DNA of 64,000 bases from Stercorarius parasiticus (lineage: Eukaryota > Chordata > Aves > Charadriiformes > Stercorariidae), in the NCBI GenBank assembly GCA_013396915.1, contig VWZL01001947.1, positions 62,001 to 126,000 of the forward strand. The letters are read 5' to 3'. Of the stretch, positions 25,101 through 36,712 are shown piece after piece. The notes beneath the pieces were generated by a model, which searched no databases, was not told where the DNA came from, and was given only the letters and a program-made list of their open reading frames with translations. Numbering within the stretch: the stretch's first letter is position 1; every line of letters begins with the position of its first letter. The translations under genes and the position numbers were made by a program.

Positions 25101-28100
25101 TTTTTACCGAACTGAAGCCTACTGCAGATACTGCCTAATCTCAAAAAAGGCGACACATTCAGGCCAGCGCACTTGCTGCAGTGGCACAAATTTATAACAA
25201 TTGTAATGAAAGACATAATTAAAGTAGGATCATAGAAGCCTTCTGACATTTATGAGCAAAGATATTTTAAAATCTTCAAATATCTACCATGCATCACATT
25301 CAAATTAAAATTTCATGTATATACTCCCAACAGACCTTTTGTCATGCAGAAGTTTATTTCTTTCTGCCCCACTCTATTCAGTGTGTCAGAGCACAGTAAA
25401 ATTGACAGTAATTATATGCAAAGCCTGTGTTGTTCTTTGGCAGCTCCTGGTCTAAGAAGTTACAAACCTAAATTAGAAGCACGCTTAGAATCACAGAAGA
25501 TGCAATTAGCACTGGAAAAATTTGGCACCATTCAGATGCAAAAAAACCCCACAAGTAGCATCTTATGAAGTTGACAGTGCAATTAATTTAGATCTAACAG
25601 CAGCAATTTAACATCAAATACATCCGTGATAAGATACCAATGAGCAGGCACCACTGCAACCCTAACAAATCAAGCTGGCACTACTCCTTACCTGCCTGGA
25701 TAATGAGCTTTGCACATTCATTACATGGAAATAAGGCAACATACATGCTGCAGCCTTTCACATCAGCTGAGTTTTTGTTCATGATGGCGTTCAATTCGGC
25801 ATGGCACACTGATTTAAGGGAAAAAAAAAAGAAACAATTCATAATACCGTTCATTAAAATAAATCAGTCAAACTAAAATTAAAGTGTTACAATATAACTG
25901 CTTACATCCTTTCAAAGGCAAATAGCTTGCACAGCTTGTCATAAAGGACAGAGGAAGAAATAAAAGTAGAAATACCAAGATCAATGAAGGTCAATTGTTG
26001 TGACCAGGCTGCCGATTAGTAATGATATCATTAAGCGCATTAGCATTGCCATTTGCTAACACCTATTGCAGGCAACAAAGCCGTAGGCTGTGGGCCAAGT
26101 AGTTGCAACCACCCTAAGTGAAGCAATATCTCACAGCTTCACAACTCTCTGGAGTATCTAATTGCCAGTATAAAACAGCTCATTTATGTGTTTACATGCA
26201 CAGATAGGAACAGTCTTATAGTTATAAGAGCACGCTGTGAGCTCTTAAAGGCAGGAGAATCGCGAAGTAAAACCCAGCAGCTCTGTCCTCTGGGTCTCAG
26301 AACGGCTCAGCGCTGCTGCATGATTCTCTCACCCCAAGAATACACAAGACACACTCAACCATAAAAACGTCCCAGCTTTAATATTAAAGTGAGTTTACTG
26401 CTCATTAAAAGGTGCCAGACTTCCCAAGCAGAAAAACAAAGTCCTCTATTTCTCCATGGATTTGAGCTAGGCCAGGTAGCCTTATTCCACCATAACACAA
26501 CAGCTCTTTCTGGACAGATCGCACCTGAGGGTTTAAGTTTTTATGCTGTAGACATCAGCAGATTATCTAATGTGTTATGAACACGGGTGAGAAGAGCGCA
26601 GTTTCTGCTGTCCACCAGGAACCTCTGAAAAAAACATTAGTATCTCTGCAAGAACTTCCTGTTTACTCCTAGGAATGACAGCAAGTTGCATAATTTATAT
26701 ACCAACCTACGAAGAAACTGCCTGCTGCCCTGACTTAATTCATAAACAGGTGCTGAAGTGTGGTGTGGGTTTGAGCTCATTTAGAGACCTGCATGTGTGG
26801 ACGACATTAAGAGTTTTTCCACTGCTTGAAGAACAGATTAAAAGAAAAATAAAAAGAAGTAGTTTTCCTCTCCCTTGTGTACATGTGAAAATTAAACCAG
26901 GCAAGGTTTCATGGTACAAGTTCATAGTATACCTGCTACTATATACTGACCTCTGTGTGAATGATCTCACCAGACAAAGAATAATCGAGTGCAGGAGCTT
27001 CAACACGCGGGAATCCTTGCTGAATGGAAATGTTTTCCATATGTGCTAAATGTCTACGTGCAATTTTCTACATAACAGCTAACGCAGTACAAATTTACAG
27101 CCCAACTTAGAGCACACAATCTTTCCCACGCAGACAAGCCACAAAGGACCAAACACATGCTAAAGAAAGCTCAGTATCGACTTCTGCAAGCAGTCCCCAG
27201 CATCACCATGGCCATGCTGTCCACATACCTTCTCATAACCAGTAAAGCCAGAAACTAACATAGGAAATTAACAAAAAAACCCCTACAATCCAAGCACCAT
27301 CACATTAAGGTTTCAATTACTATTATTGTTTCTATTGCAACTGTAATTGGGTCACACTTTATTGTAAACATATGCCATTAAGTGTACAAGAAAAACAATT
27401 ACATGAACCTATACATTTAGAAAACTCCAAATATATTACTGAGTTGCACTCATATAGCCTTATTTTTCTGGGGTTACAGAGGATTGAGTGAAAGAGAGTA
27501 TCATTATTTCCGCAAATGAACTAGGTTACGTCAACAGGACAGAAAAATCACTTTTAAGTTTCTTTGAACAATATACTTATGTTCCAGGCAGCAGTCTAAA
27601 ATATGGAAGGCCTCCAGATGGAAGGCTGAGGGATTGTTTTCAAAGGCTCACAGAACTAAAAAAAAACAACTCTAATTCCTTCAGTAAATATTTTTCCTTC
27701 ACTAAACCTCAGAAATCTTCAGCCATAAAACGAGCCTAGTTTCATTATTAGTACTGCAACAAGTTTCCTTCCTGCGCTGATGAGAAAGAGAGGCTCTTTC
27801 ATCAGACTTCTACAAACTTTCAGCAACGAACCTCTTCCCAAGCAAAAACAATTCCAGGCCAAAAATAACTTATAGAAGATAATCAGCTGGAGCAAGGGAA
27901 AAGAGAAATTTTGCCTCCTGATCATCTTAACACAATCTGAAGTTAAGAACAATTACAACTCTCCAGTGTGTAAAGAAGACACAGAGACAGTAATAAGAGA
28001 CAGCGACTAATCATTCCAAGACAAAAAGCAGCGGGGTGTCCAACAAACCAGCAGGCTTTCGTTTCAAAAACAAAAGGAGGCAGGTTTTTCATGCACACTG

Positions 28101-31100
28101 TAGCCTAACCAAGTATTTCTTACTGCACTTACTCCAGAAAGTAGTATGGGAGTAGAAGTTTGCATTGATTCCGGAAGTCATCTTTTTCCTTCCAATATTT
28201 TTTTAGTCTCCTGGACTATTAAATACAAACCCATTTTCACTCAGTTGTTGGAACTCGGAAGAACATCCTGGGGAACTACCGTCACACGTGTCTTTGTTTT
28301 ATACGTTTCCCTAGACATCTGCTACTGTATGGAATATTATGCTAGATGGTCCTTAAGAAGGTAGAGGCATCAGACAAACATTTTTAGGCTTTGTCCCATC
28401 ACTCTTCATTCCCTGTTCCTCACACTCCACTCTCTCTGGCACATAGGCACTGACTGTTACCAATTTATAGAGAGTCTGTTAGCCCCAGCTTTTTCTTATA
28501 GACCTGCCCAGCTTTGTACAGAGCATTAGTGAGAGACAGAAAACAAATCAAGGAGTCCAAAATCCCTCTTGTTAATAAGTAAGTAGCTCACATTTGGGGT
28601 GTTATGAAGTTTTCTAATCTCTTAAGTTACATATTGTTGTCTTTCAGACAGTAACAAGCTAACTTAAAATATCCTTTCACAGGTGCACAGCATTCAGAAC
28701 TCTGAAAACTGTATATTTAAATAGACTAGTAAAACTAATAATTTTTACAATACCCTATGGGGCGCCCCAGTGTTTTGATTTTCTAAAAAAATAATATTCA
28801 CATACAGCCAACATAATATTAAATCTGCAACGCTGGTTTCCAATTCTGGAAAAAGTGGCTTGAAAAGTATTCTCGAAAGGCTTCATTAGCTGAAGAAATA
28901 ACCATGGAACGAGAAGTTAGTGTGTGTTCTGACATTCCCACCACCTGCTACTATATTCACGAGAGGAAAAAAAAAAAAAAAAAGAAGCAGAGGAATGACT
29001 GCTTCATTACTGGTAGTATTAATTGCTAGTGTTTCTATCTTTTCTCATTGCATACTGCTTTGTGTTACATATATGAGGCAGCACGCATCCTTAAGCCTAC
29101 CTGTAAATAAGAGACCCCTACTTACCCTATTAATGGTCATTTTTCAGGATTAACCACTTAACATGAACACGCTCTTAAGTGGGTTGCAGTCAGAAGTACC
29201 CTTCCCACCTACTAAAAGTGTTCTGACTAGTGATTTCATAAGAAGCATAGGACTAGTCAAAGCAGTTGTTAATACTGTTTAAAGGCTTACATGCTTGATG
29301 AAGAGCTTGGGGTAGGGACCACCATAACATGTCACCTTTTAAGAAGCAATCAAAGGAGGGGCTGGGGGGAGCGACCTTTTTATGTGATTAGTTATTAACT
29401 GAGACTGACAAGGAATTTTGAGAAATTATGCACTAAATATGGTGTTACCATTTGAAAAGAATACATTTCAATGCATATAGATGGTCAGGCAGGAAGTTTT
29501 GATTTATTTATCAACCCAGGTTTTTATACTGCCATGTTAACCAACTTAACAAGTATTACGGGTTCCCAAAGGTAATAGCACGACCTTCTTCAACATAAAC
29601 CTGACATAGAAATGGATACGGGGAGTTCTGGAATTTGGCCCACTTCTCAGGTTTTTGGAAAAATCTTCACCTTTTCATGTTCATCCCTTGTCCACCCCAT
29701 CTTTGTCCAAGCTCTACCTCCCAGTTATCCTTTACTTGCTGGACGCTTGATACTGGACATAGCAAGGATAAGGACTGAAATATTATTGAAAGGAACAGAG
29801 TCTGAAGTGACAGCCACTGGGGACAGCGATTGATGGATCTTGAATTTGTAGAAGGACACCAATCTTTTTTCAACCTTTGTGAAAGCTTAGGGATGGTTGC
29901 TGGACACTGCATCAGGGGAAGGCAGGACACTGATGTTGGGCAGCCACTGCCCTCAGCCATTCCTGCTGCTCTCTTCCTCGCTCGGTGTGCTGCAGGAAGA
30001 GCAGTTGCTGTACTCAGGGCAGGGAAGCAAGGAGAACACCACCAGATTTCACGAGAGACCTCTTGAGACTGCAGTCAGAAAAAGGCAACAGCCCCAGCCT
30101 CGCTGCTTACTTCCATGAAAAAAAGAGAACTGGGAAGTGAAGACGGGAACCACGCAGCCCATTTATGAACATCAGAGAACCTGCTGGGGGCAGACCAAAG
30201 AAGCGCCTCTCAAAACCAGAGAAGCATTAGCTAATCCACCCCATTTCCCAGTTCCTCCCATCCTGCTCCAACTTCATTCTACTCTCAGCAGACCACAGAG
30301 GCGTTTCTTAGTGGGAAAGCAGAATGAGAGATATTATTCTTGGTGTTTCCAAATCTCCAAACTTTCTAGAGATTTGATGTATGACACCATAATTGGCCAG
30401 AAATCGATGCAGGACAAGAGAGTGAGTGGCTGTAGGTAGAAACTGTCTCCTATAGATCCCCTTTACAGCTGAAGCCTCAGCTCTGCACTGCCAATTGGAG
30501 AGAGCGCATCACACTTTTTCATAGTGGCTTATCAAGTTTTGTGCTGTCAAAATAACAGCTTCTACAAAAGTAACATTTGCCGGAATATCTCTGAGTGTTC
30601 ATCTCTAAAAAATTGATGAAAAGCTCATAATCCTAACAGGAGGAAATGTTGATAACAGTTTGTTTCATTTTACACAGCAGGTACCGTTCAATTAGAGCAT
30701 ACTTTTTGCCACAGCACATATTTTATCATATCTGAACCTGTATAAATATTTGTAAGCATATTTATTCAATATTTTCTCTATTGCTCAGAGGTTTCTAAAT
30801 TTGCCAGTCATTTTAATTTAAAACTCTCTTAATTAGAGACTGGTTGTCAAATGGATGTTCTTAGATTACAGTGGAGACAGAGGGCATAACAGGAGCACAG
30901 CAACTAGCATTAGTGGGAAGACTTGCTTTAATAGGAGAAAAATGTAGTATTTTAAATTATTGGTGAGAGGAAACTGAGCATCATCAAATCCTTGAATTCA
31001 TCTAACAGAAACAGAGGGCATCCAATTTTGACACTGAAAGCCAGAATTTCGTCTAATTATTAAGAAGCTTCTGCACACAGTACTGAACACAATGCTTCAG

Positions 31101-34100
31101 GAAGAGCTTTTAATAACATCTTAGTAAAGTAGGTGTTCAAAACTGGCTTCCATTTCTGCCATGTGCGCCGAAACATCCCTGCTCCTGTCACTGACTGGCA
31201 GCCTGGAAAGAGCCAGTTCCAACATAACAATGAAAGCCCGATTTTGTGCTGTGAAAAATGGCATTCTGCAAAACACCCAGTGCTTTATGACATAACAAGG
31301 CTATGCTACTAACCTGTTCAAATATACGCTACAACTAGAAGGAAAAAAGTTTTAATCTGCTTCAAGGCTTTCATAAGGAATGCATAGTACCAATACAGGT
31401 GACCCACATCACTATTCCTGTAATATCCAAATGCCTTGCAAACATTTGTATCCTCTAAGGTAAAGTAAGCACCACCTACCACATTTTGATGCTTTCTTTC
31501 CATAGCAGCTCAGGTTACACTTAGATATGGGTAAATACAAGTTTTTTTAATCAAGCATGACCCTTTCCCTAACACTGAGCTGAGCAGAACACACACTTGA
31601 GGGTACAGGTAAGATATGTACAGTATATTGCAGCAGACACAGAAAACTGAAACACTGTCGAATTTCAAGCCAACAAGTTTCAAGATACAGTATAATTTAA
31701 GAGTGACAGGACTCATTTAGCCTCACAACAAAAGTTCAAAGGGTTATTGTCATCGGTAAGTGCATGGGGAAGGAGGGAAAGGAGGAAGGATTAATCACAG
31801 TGAATAAGAAAAGCTAAAGAACAATGCTGGCACACACAAGAATGTATAAACTAACCACAAATAAATTTAGGGTGGAAATTGGAAGTTTTCTAGCCATGAA
31901 ACAGTGAATCTGATCAGAGCTGTGGGGTCAATGCATCCATCTGTTCTGCTGGAGCTCAATAAATTTATTATAGGATCATCTAACGCACTTCTGTGGAGAT
32001 AACCTCCGGGTCCAATCCCCTGCTATGTCTGTGCTGCTAAACTGACCCTTGGCCCTGAGGCCAACTGGCACAGGCTGGCTCCTGTTCACCTTACTCGGGG
32101 CTCCATCAGAATTACACAGCACTTGGCCCCGGGTTTCCTCAAGGCTCCACAAATCCCGCAGCACCACATACTTATTTTGTATATATCTGTTCAAAGCGCA
32201 TAAAGAAGTGAGATGACTTTTTTGCAGCCCACCAGAGTGGTATTTTCACAGCATGAACCAGAGTATGTGCTGCATATCCCCCAGTATGGCCTGAGGGAGG
32301 GAGGAGGGTTAAGCATACCATCTCAGCAGGCTTTGCATTACAGGACTATACAGGATGACAGTTTTCTTACAGCCTTTCTTCCTCCCTGCCCTCCGGAATA
32401 GCCTTTGAGCGAGCCATTCGCAGAGCAATACTCAGGCTTTGTTCTCGAGAAAGCTAGTCAGAGTGGTCCAAAGCAGATGGGAAGTGAGCTAATGTTTACA
32501 CCTAACCTACAACAGTACATAAAACCAGGAGGTCAGCATTCAGATCTACCCCCGGCCCTTCTCTGTAGCACTGCAGCTGCATGAAGTAGCTCTAGAAGAC
32601 ATCTTCCAAGCTACCATCAGCTTCACCTAATAAGCCAGAGTGCAGCTCTAGTGATGAGGGTGCCAGCATTCCCATGATAAGCTAATGGAGCACGCAGTAA
32701 GATTGTACCATCTCCGAACAAGCTAGTCAGGAAAAAGCAAGGCTAAAAAGTTCAATTTACACAAGTGCTGTTATGATTAGCAAAAGCGGAAAGGAAAACA
32801 TGACAGTTTAATGAGATTTTAGCAGCAATTCTATGTGTCTCTGCATCTACCAGAATTTTTTAAAGCATAAGATTTTTTTTTTAATATATATACTTGTCTG
32901 GTCTGTCAACTGTGCTATCAAGATTAATAAGAAACTGCTAGAGTTTAAATGATCTGTGAATTACAAAATAGGTCGTTTATTCATCACAGTAGACACTTTA
33001 TGTTACAAAGTTGTGATTTTTTTTAATGAGGTGAAGACTAAGATTCTTGGGGGGAAGGGTTACTTAGGAGTTAGACCAATTCCTAGAAATGAACTCATTT
33101 CTCAAAGCTGTTAGATTGGTTAGTGCATTTTTTAAACATCACGTATTAGAGATTTTTACTTTACTCCACATCTTTTGGAGTCAGAGTTAACTAAAAAAAA
33201 AAATAAAAATTCTCAGGTCATCTTTTACAAAGATTCCTCACAAATTCATACAGCATTTTTAGTTTAAATTGGTCAGTTTATATTTGAGTGCCTGGAACAT
33301 GCTCTGGTCCCAGAGACCACCCACACTGATTTTAGTTCAGAACTGAGACCTTACAGCAGCATAAAGATTCAAGCAAAATCAATATTCTGTTTTCAGTGCT
33401 TTATATTTAATCAATGGGCTAACACTTGTTTCTTCACCCTATAAATAAAGAGCAGTCATACCAAGTTGCACCATTATGGTACCATCACTATATGTAAAAC
33501 CAGTGCTTCTGTGTTTTCGAGCACACTTAAGATTTGGCAGGAGCTGGCCCTAGTATCGGGAATACATCTCTTATGAAAAATAATATGAAACTGTCTCCAG
33601 CTTAAGAGTTAACATTAGAGGTTTTATAATAAATTGGTAAAGTGAACAAGGACAAAGTACCAGGGTTTTAAGACCTCAAGTATGAAACTGATGAATTACG
33701 TGCTGAGCCACTGCATATCATCTTTCACTTCAATGCTATGGGAAACTAGGAAATGTAATGCTGGTTTTTAGAGAGAGCTCTGGGTGAACACAGGGAACGT
33801 CAAAACTCATGCAAGTCTAATTTCTGTATCAGACCAATTGTTAGAAGTCACAAGTAAAAAATAGAATTAGTAGGCAGAGATAAATACTGTACGCTGGAAA
33901 AGAGACAGTATCTCTTTGCAGAAGCTGAACTCTAGTGCTCATTTCCCCCCACCCAGGCAGGGGGAAGGGAAAATTTCTCAGGGCTCTTGTTCAGTTTTGT
34001 GATTCCTCCCCCTGCCATGCCCGAGCCCAGGATGAAGGAGCACCCAATACCCGTTTTGCCTTTGCCCATGGCTTCTGCTGCATTAGTCTCATCCCACAGA

Positions 34101-36712
34101 GGTGCAGCAGGAGCTGGTGTGAAAGCAGAAAGATGAAGGGAGATTTAGGAAGCACACACTCCCAGCTTCCTTATGAGTCCTAACCACGGTTCCTCCTCAA
34201 CATCAGCTATTGCAGGCCACGAGGCAGCTCTCAACTCCATTTCCATGCCCAGCAGACAGCACTCGTAGCATGAAGCCCGAGACAGCCCAGCAAGTTGTCT
34301 CCTTGGTTCCTGTAAACCATGCCTGGCCCAGAGGAGTAACTACCACCCTGTTGATAGGTGCACCTTCACAGAGGACCCTTTAAAACAGGCTTGCAGAAGC
34401 CAAACTACACCTGCTGCAAAGACAGACAGATCCAAAGCAGCACTTCGCCATTTACCATGAAACTGTCCTTGCTCTTCATTGCCTTTGCCCATTCAGTAAG
34501 TGGGACTCAAAACAGAAGCTGAAATAAACAATGAAAGTCACCTCACCCATAGCAGGGTAGATCCACTGCACACCAGATGAGGCAAAAATGGCATGGAATG
34601 ACACAATGTAACCACATACTCAAAGCACACAAAATTCAGCTCCTTCATAATATGAATTGCCTCTGCCATCAACACCTGAACACCGGAATTTCCCACAACA
34701 GCTCGAGTTTACAATTTCAATACCGGTGTTTTAGAACAAAAATTATTTGGTTTGCATATACATGCTCTCTTTAATTTCTGTGGAGATGAACGCTCAGAAG
34801 CAGCAATCATCTGCATACACTGCAACTGTGTGCTAATGAGCTCCATTATATTTACAAGTTTTCACTACAGAATCCAAAATGGCTAATCCTGATTTCACCA
34901 GAAAGTCAGTCCTTCATAAAGACTGTTTGCATTTATTTTCAGAGCTGTGATTTTTATCCTGATGTACCACATATGGGCATATTAACAAAATCAGGTGAGT
35001 GGAAGAAAAAATTATCGATATTTTACCAGCTGAACTTTCACATATATGGACATCACAAGCATGACCAGTCAACCACAAGAAGCCTTACCATAAGGATATT
35101 TCGTGTCTAGTCTGTGTGCTGCTGTTCTTGTCCAGGGTAGTACATCATCGCTGCAGCCATTAGGCATCCCATTGTATCCAATTCCAACAATCTTGTTTTC
35201 TGAATTTACAATGCAGGCACCGACCTAAATAAAATCAGATTTATATAGTACAAACAGCAGGCAAAATGATGCATCAACAAGAAAGATGAGACCTGAAAAG
35301 TCAGTCCCACAGTTTTCATTTAAGAGATACAAGCTTCACTTAATATTAAGTCACACCATCTAGTGAGCAAGGCTACAACTGTACCTCACTGGTGCAGCTG
35401 TAAAATAAATCAGGGCAGACACAACCCTGCTACCCCTCTGGTGAAGCAGTCCCCATGCAGCCTGCCAGCACTGTTCCTTGTCCCACTATGAAGTGAACCT
35501 AGTTCAGGGAGCAGGACCGGCACTGAATTAACCCTACTAAACATAAGTTTTCTGTCAGTTCAACTCCCCAGAATAGCTTTTCCAGCAGCAGTACAAGCAG
35601 CAGCAGCAAAAGAAAAGGTATGGAAGACGGAACAGAAATGCAGCAGTGTAGAGAGAGGCTCACAAACCTTTGTGGTTTGTTTATGCAAACGTGCACCAAA
35701 ATACTAGACCTTTTAACTCCCACCCTTTATCATCTCAATCCAAGTCTACACAGGGACCCTTCTCACAGAATGAGGCATCCCATTTTTATGTTTTCTGCCC
35801 ATATTTTAGATTTATGAAGTATGGATTTTAATTCACACAATGTGTTTTTCAAGCAGCTCTTGGCTAACAAAAATTTAGCCCTAAGTGAATAACCTTCAGA
35901 GAACTAAGAGCCATAACGTACAGAAGCCAGCAAGTAATTGAACGGACTGTTAACGTGCATTTTATTCCATGGCTTTTCTGGGATTTGCTTCCTGAACTGT
36001 TTCACACAAAGGAAGACTAACAGGATGACTGGGCCCTGCAGAACAGCATGTTTCAGGAGATGTATCAATCGCCTCAAACCAATATTCAACACCGAGGCAC
36101 ATGAAAGAAGCAAAGACCGGGGACAGAAAGCAAAGCAGGGGGGGAAGGGGAACCTGAGGGAGGAACCAAACTAGAAGAAAATGCCAGTCAACCCAAGAAC
36201 AAACAGAAGGGAATTTTTATACTCTTACAGGTGAGGAAAAGGAACCTGTAAAATGCTGTGTCTTAAAAAATTACTATGTAAAACTTCCAGTAGTTTCATC
36301 CTTCTCTAACAGTAACTATATTTACTGGAAAAAGGAGAGAAAATGCCTGTGTTATTTTAACCTCTAGATGAAAAGAAGATGTACAAAACTCCAAGCAGCA
36401 AATGTACACACAGAATTATACACATGAGGTCAGGCCCAATAGGAGAATTTCTGTAACAAAAGGTGCTGACCATGTTAAAAATCGAATAGCTATATACTGA
36501 AATAACTTTTAATAAGAAATCCCTGAAAGTGCTACATGTGCATCTGAGGCGATGTGCAATATAGATTAGGTTATGTTATTCTTATACGTTGCCTTCTTAC
36601 CTGAGAACTTGGATCCTTGCTTCTTTGTGCTGACAAAAAAGCTACTGCCATAAAATATTCAGGCCATTCCAAATAATCCTCTCGCTTTTTGCAGGATGCT
36701 TCATTGCCGAAA
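22029..36712 (-). CDS. DCTD: Deoxycytidylate (dCMP) deaminase, five coding exons, 5' end missing
   Basis: dCMP deaminase is a cytosolic, zinc-dependent enzyme that converts dCMP to dUMP and so feeds thymidylate synthase. In known family members it is activated by dCTP and inhibited by dTTP. Joining 36601-36712, 35089-35224, 25692-25808, 24055-24151 and 22029-22107 on the minus strand gives about 179 residues in one frame with no stop. Every junction is GT-AG and phase-consistent. Recognisable blocks in order are [14 protein letters not shown] (here [11 protein letters not shown]), [24 protein letters not shown] and [12 protein letters not shown]. By recall, human DCTD is 178 residues, so only the extreme N terminus is missing. 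The last residues read KLL, where I recall KLQ in human. The frame is open back to the first visible splice acceptor but has no ATG, so the start codon lies in an upstream exon. The identification is very secure; the 5' end is not. Confidence 0.97.
22108..24054 (-). other. DCTD: DCTD last intron
   Basis: This 1.9 kb intron is bounded by gtaaga at 24054 and tttattttag at 22108. Apart from the AT/TG-rich microsatellite-like tract at 22433-22601, I see only AT-rich unique sequence. Confidence 0.85.
22433..22601. repeat. Imperfect (TA)n/(TG)n low-complexity tract
   Basis: About 170 bases are almost entirely TA, TATT and TGTG steps, including a perfect GTATGTATGTGTGTGT-type run near 22545. It lies in the last DCTD intron, about 330 bases from the terminal coding exon. 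Confidence 0.8.
24055..24151 (-). CDS. DCTD: DCTD coding exon ([13 protein letters not shown] segment)
   Basis: This 97-base exon has acceptor ttttttag directly above 24151 and donor gtaaga at 24049-24054. Two bases complete the Gly codon carried from the previous exon. Thirty-one residues follow, from [13 protein letters not shown] to AGIIY, and the exon ends with two bases of a split Arg codon. The second half ([15 protein letters not shown]) is the part that varies most between vertebrate orthologues. Its length and phase fit the exons on either side. Confidence 0.96.
24152..25691 (-). other. DCTD: DCTD intron, no other feature seen
   Basis: This 1.5 kb intron lies between the catalytic exon and the following exon, with GT-AG ends in phase 1. 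The sequence is unique and AT-rich, with no recognisable repeat or RNA. Confidence 0.85.
25692..25808 (-). CDS. DCTD: DCTD catalytic exon with the zinc-binding HAE and PCNEC motifs
   Basis: This 117-base exon has its acceptor AG at 25809-25810 and donor gtaagg at 25686-25691; both ends are in phase 1. It encodes [11 protein letters not shown] through AKLIIQA. The zinc ligand His is at 25801-25803 and the proton-shuttle Glu at 25795-25797. The two zinc-ligand Cys codons of PCNEC are at 25723-25725 and 25714-25716. These match His84, Glu86, Cys110 and Cys113 of the human numbering as I recall it. All catalytic residues are intact, so the gene looks functional. Confidence 0.98.
28967..28983. repeat. 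Poly(A) tract
   Basis: Seventeen A in a row inside the large DCTD intron, with no clear retroposon body to its left. Confidence 0.9.
34379..34497 (+). other. Possible antisense first exon: TATA-like box, signal peptide ORF, gtaagt donor
   Basis: On the strand opposite DCTD, inside its large intron, a TTTAAAA box at 34379-34385 is followed 72 bases later by ACC-ATG. The frame [13 protein letters not shown] begins at 34457. It is a Lys-start, strongly hydrophobic stretch typical of secreted-peptide signals, and it meets a perfect gtaagt donor at 34496. This is the usual layout of a small secreted-peptide gene. I could not find a convincing second exon within the next 5 kb, and read-through stops after a further eight codons. 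It could be a relic or chance. Confidence 0.15.
35089..35224 (-). CDS. DCTD: DCTD coding exon with the GYNGMPNG loop
   Basis: This 136-base exon has its acceptor AG at 35225-35226 (tttatttag) and a strong donor gtaagg at 35083-35088. It encodes 45 residues from [11 protein letters not shown] to DTKYPY, then one base of a split Val codon. The block [14 protein letters not shown] is highly conserved in dCMP deaminases, in a loop associated with nucleotide binding and regulation in the family. The stretch [10 protein letters not shown] differs from my recollection of the human sequence, but this is a variable segment. A 9.3 kb intron follows. Confidence 0.97.
35225..36600 (-). other. DCTD: DCTD intron, no other gene seen
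   Basis: A 1.4 kb intron in phase 0. It holds a G-rich run at 36138-36160 (runs of 7, 4 and 3 G) and otherwise unremarkable sequence. Confidence 0.85.
36601..36712 (-). CDS. DCTD: DCTD first visible coding exon (N-terminal region)
   Basis: This 112-base exon has the acceptor AG at 36713-36714 after a T-rich tract and the donor gtaagaa at 36594-36600. It enters with one base that completes a split codon, then encodes 37 residues beginning FGNEASCKK and ending KDPSSQ. The [18 protein letters not shown] block is the conserved N-terminal helix of dCMP deaminases. The exon ends in phase 0. The only in-frame ATG inside it is the Met of EYFMAVAF, too far downstream to be the natural start. Translation must therefore begin in an earlier exon whose last codon is split 2+1. 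Confidence 0.96.

Larger units (their letters stand above)
25809..35088 (-). other. DCTD: DCTD large intron (9.3 kb)
   Basis: The longest visible intron of DCTD runs from the donor at 35088 to the acceptor at 25809. It contains a 17-base poly(A) at 28967-28983 and otherwise largely unique AT-rich sequence. A plus-strand signal-peptide-like exon candidate at 34457-34495 is described separately. A somewhat GC-richer stretch at 31990-32160 may be an old unrecognised repeat. No other gene was seen. Confidence 0.8.

Noticed and set aside
28996..29153. Hydrophobic plus-strand frame beginning [16 protein letters not shown] in a DCTD intron
   Set aside because: It has no promoter-like or splice context and no family similarity, and it lies beside a poly(A) run. 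It is a likely chance frame in AT-rich sequence.
35938..36174. Plus-strand frame with six cysteines in a C-X9-C-X3-C-X13-C-X3-C-X3-C pattern, considered as a second exon for the signal peptide at 34457
   Set aside because: A stop codon (TAA at 35935) lies directly upstream in frame. No AG acceptor falls between it and the cysteines, and there is no in-frame ATG, so it cannot be reached by splicing.
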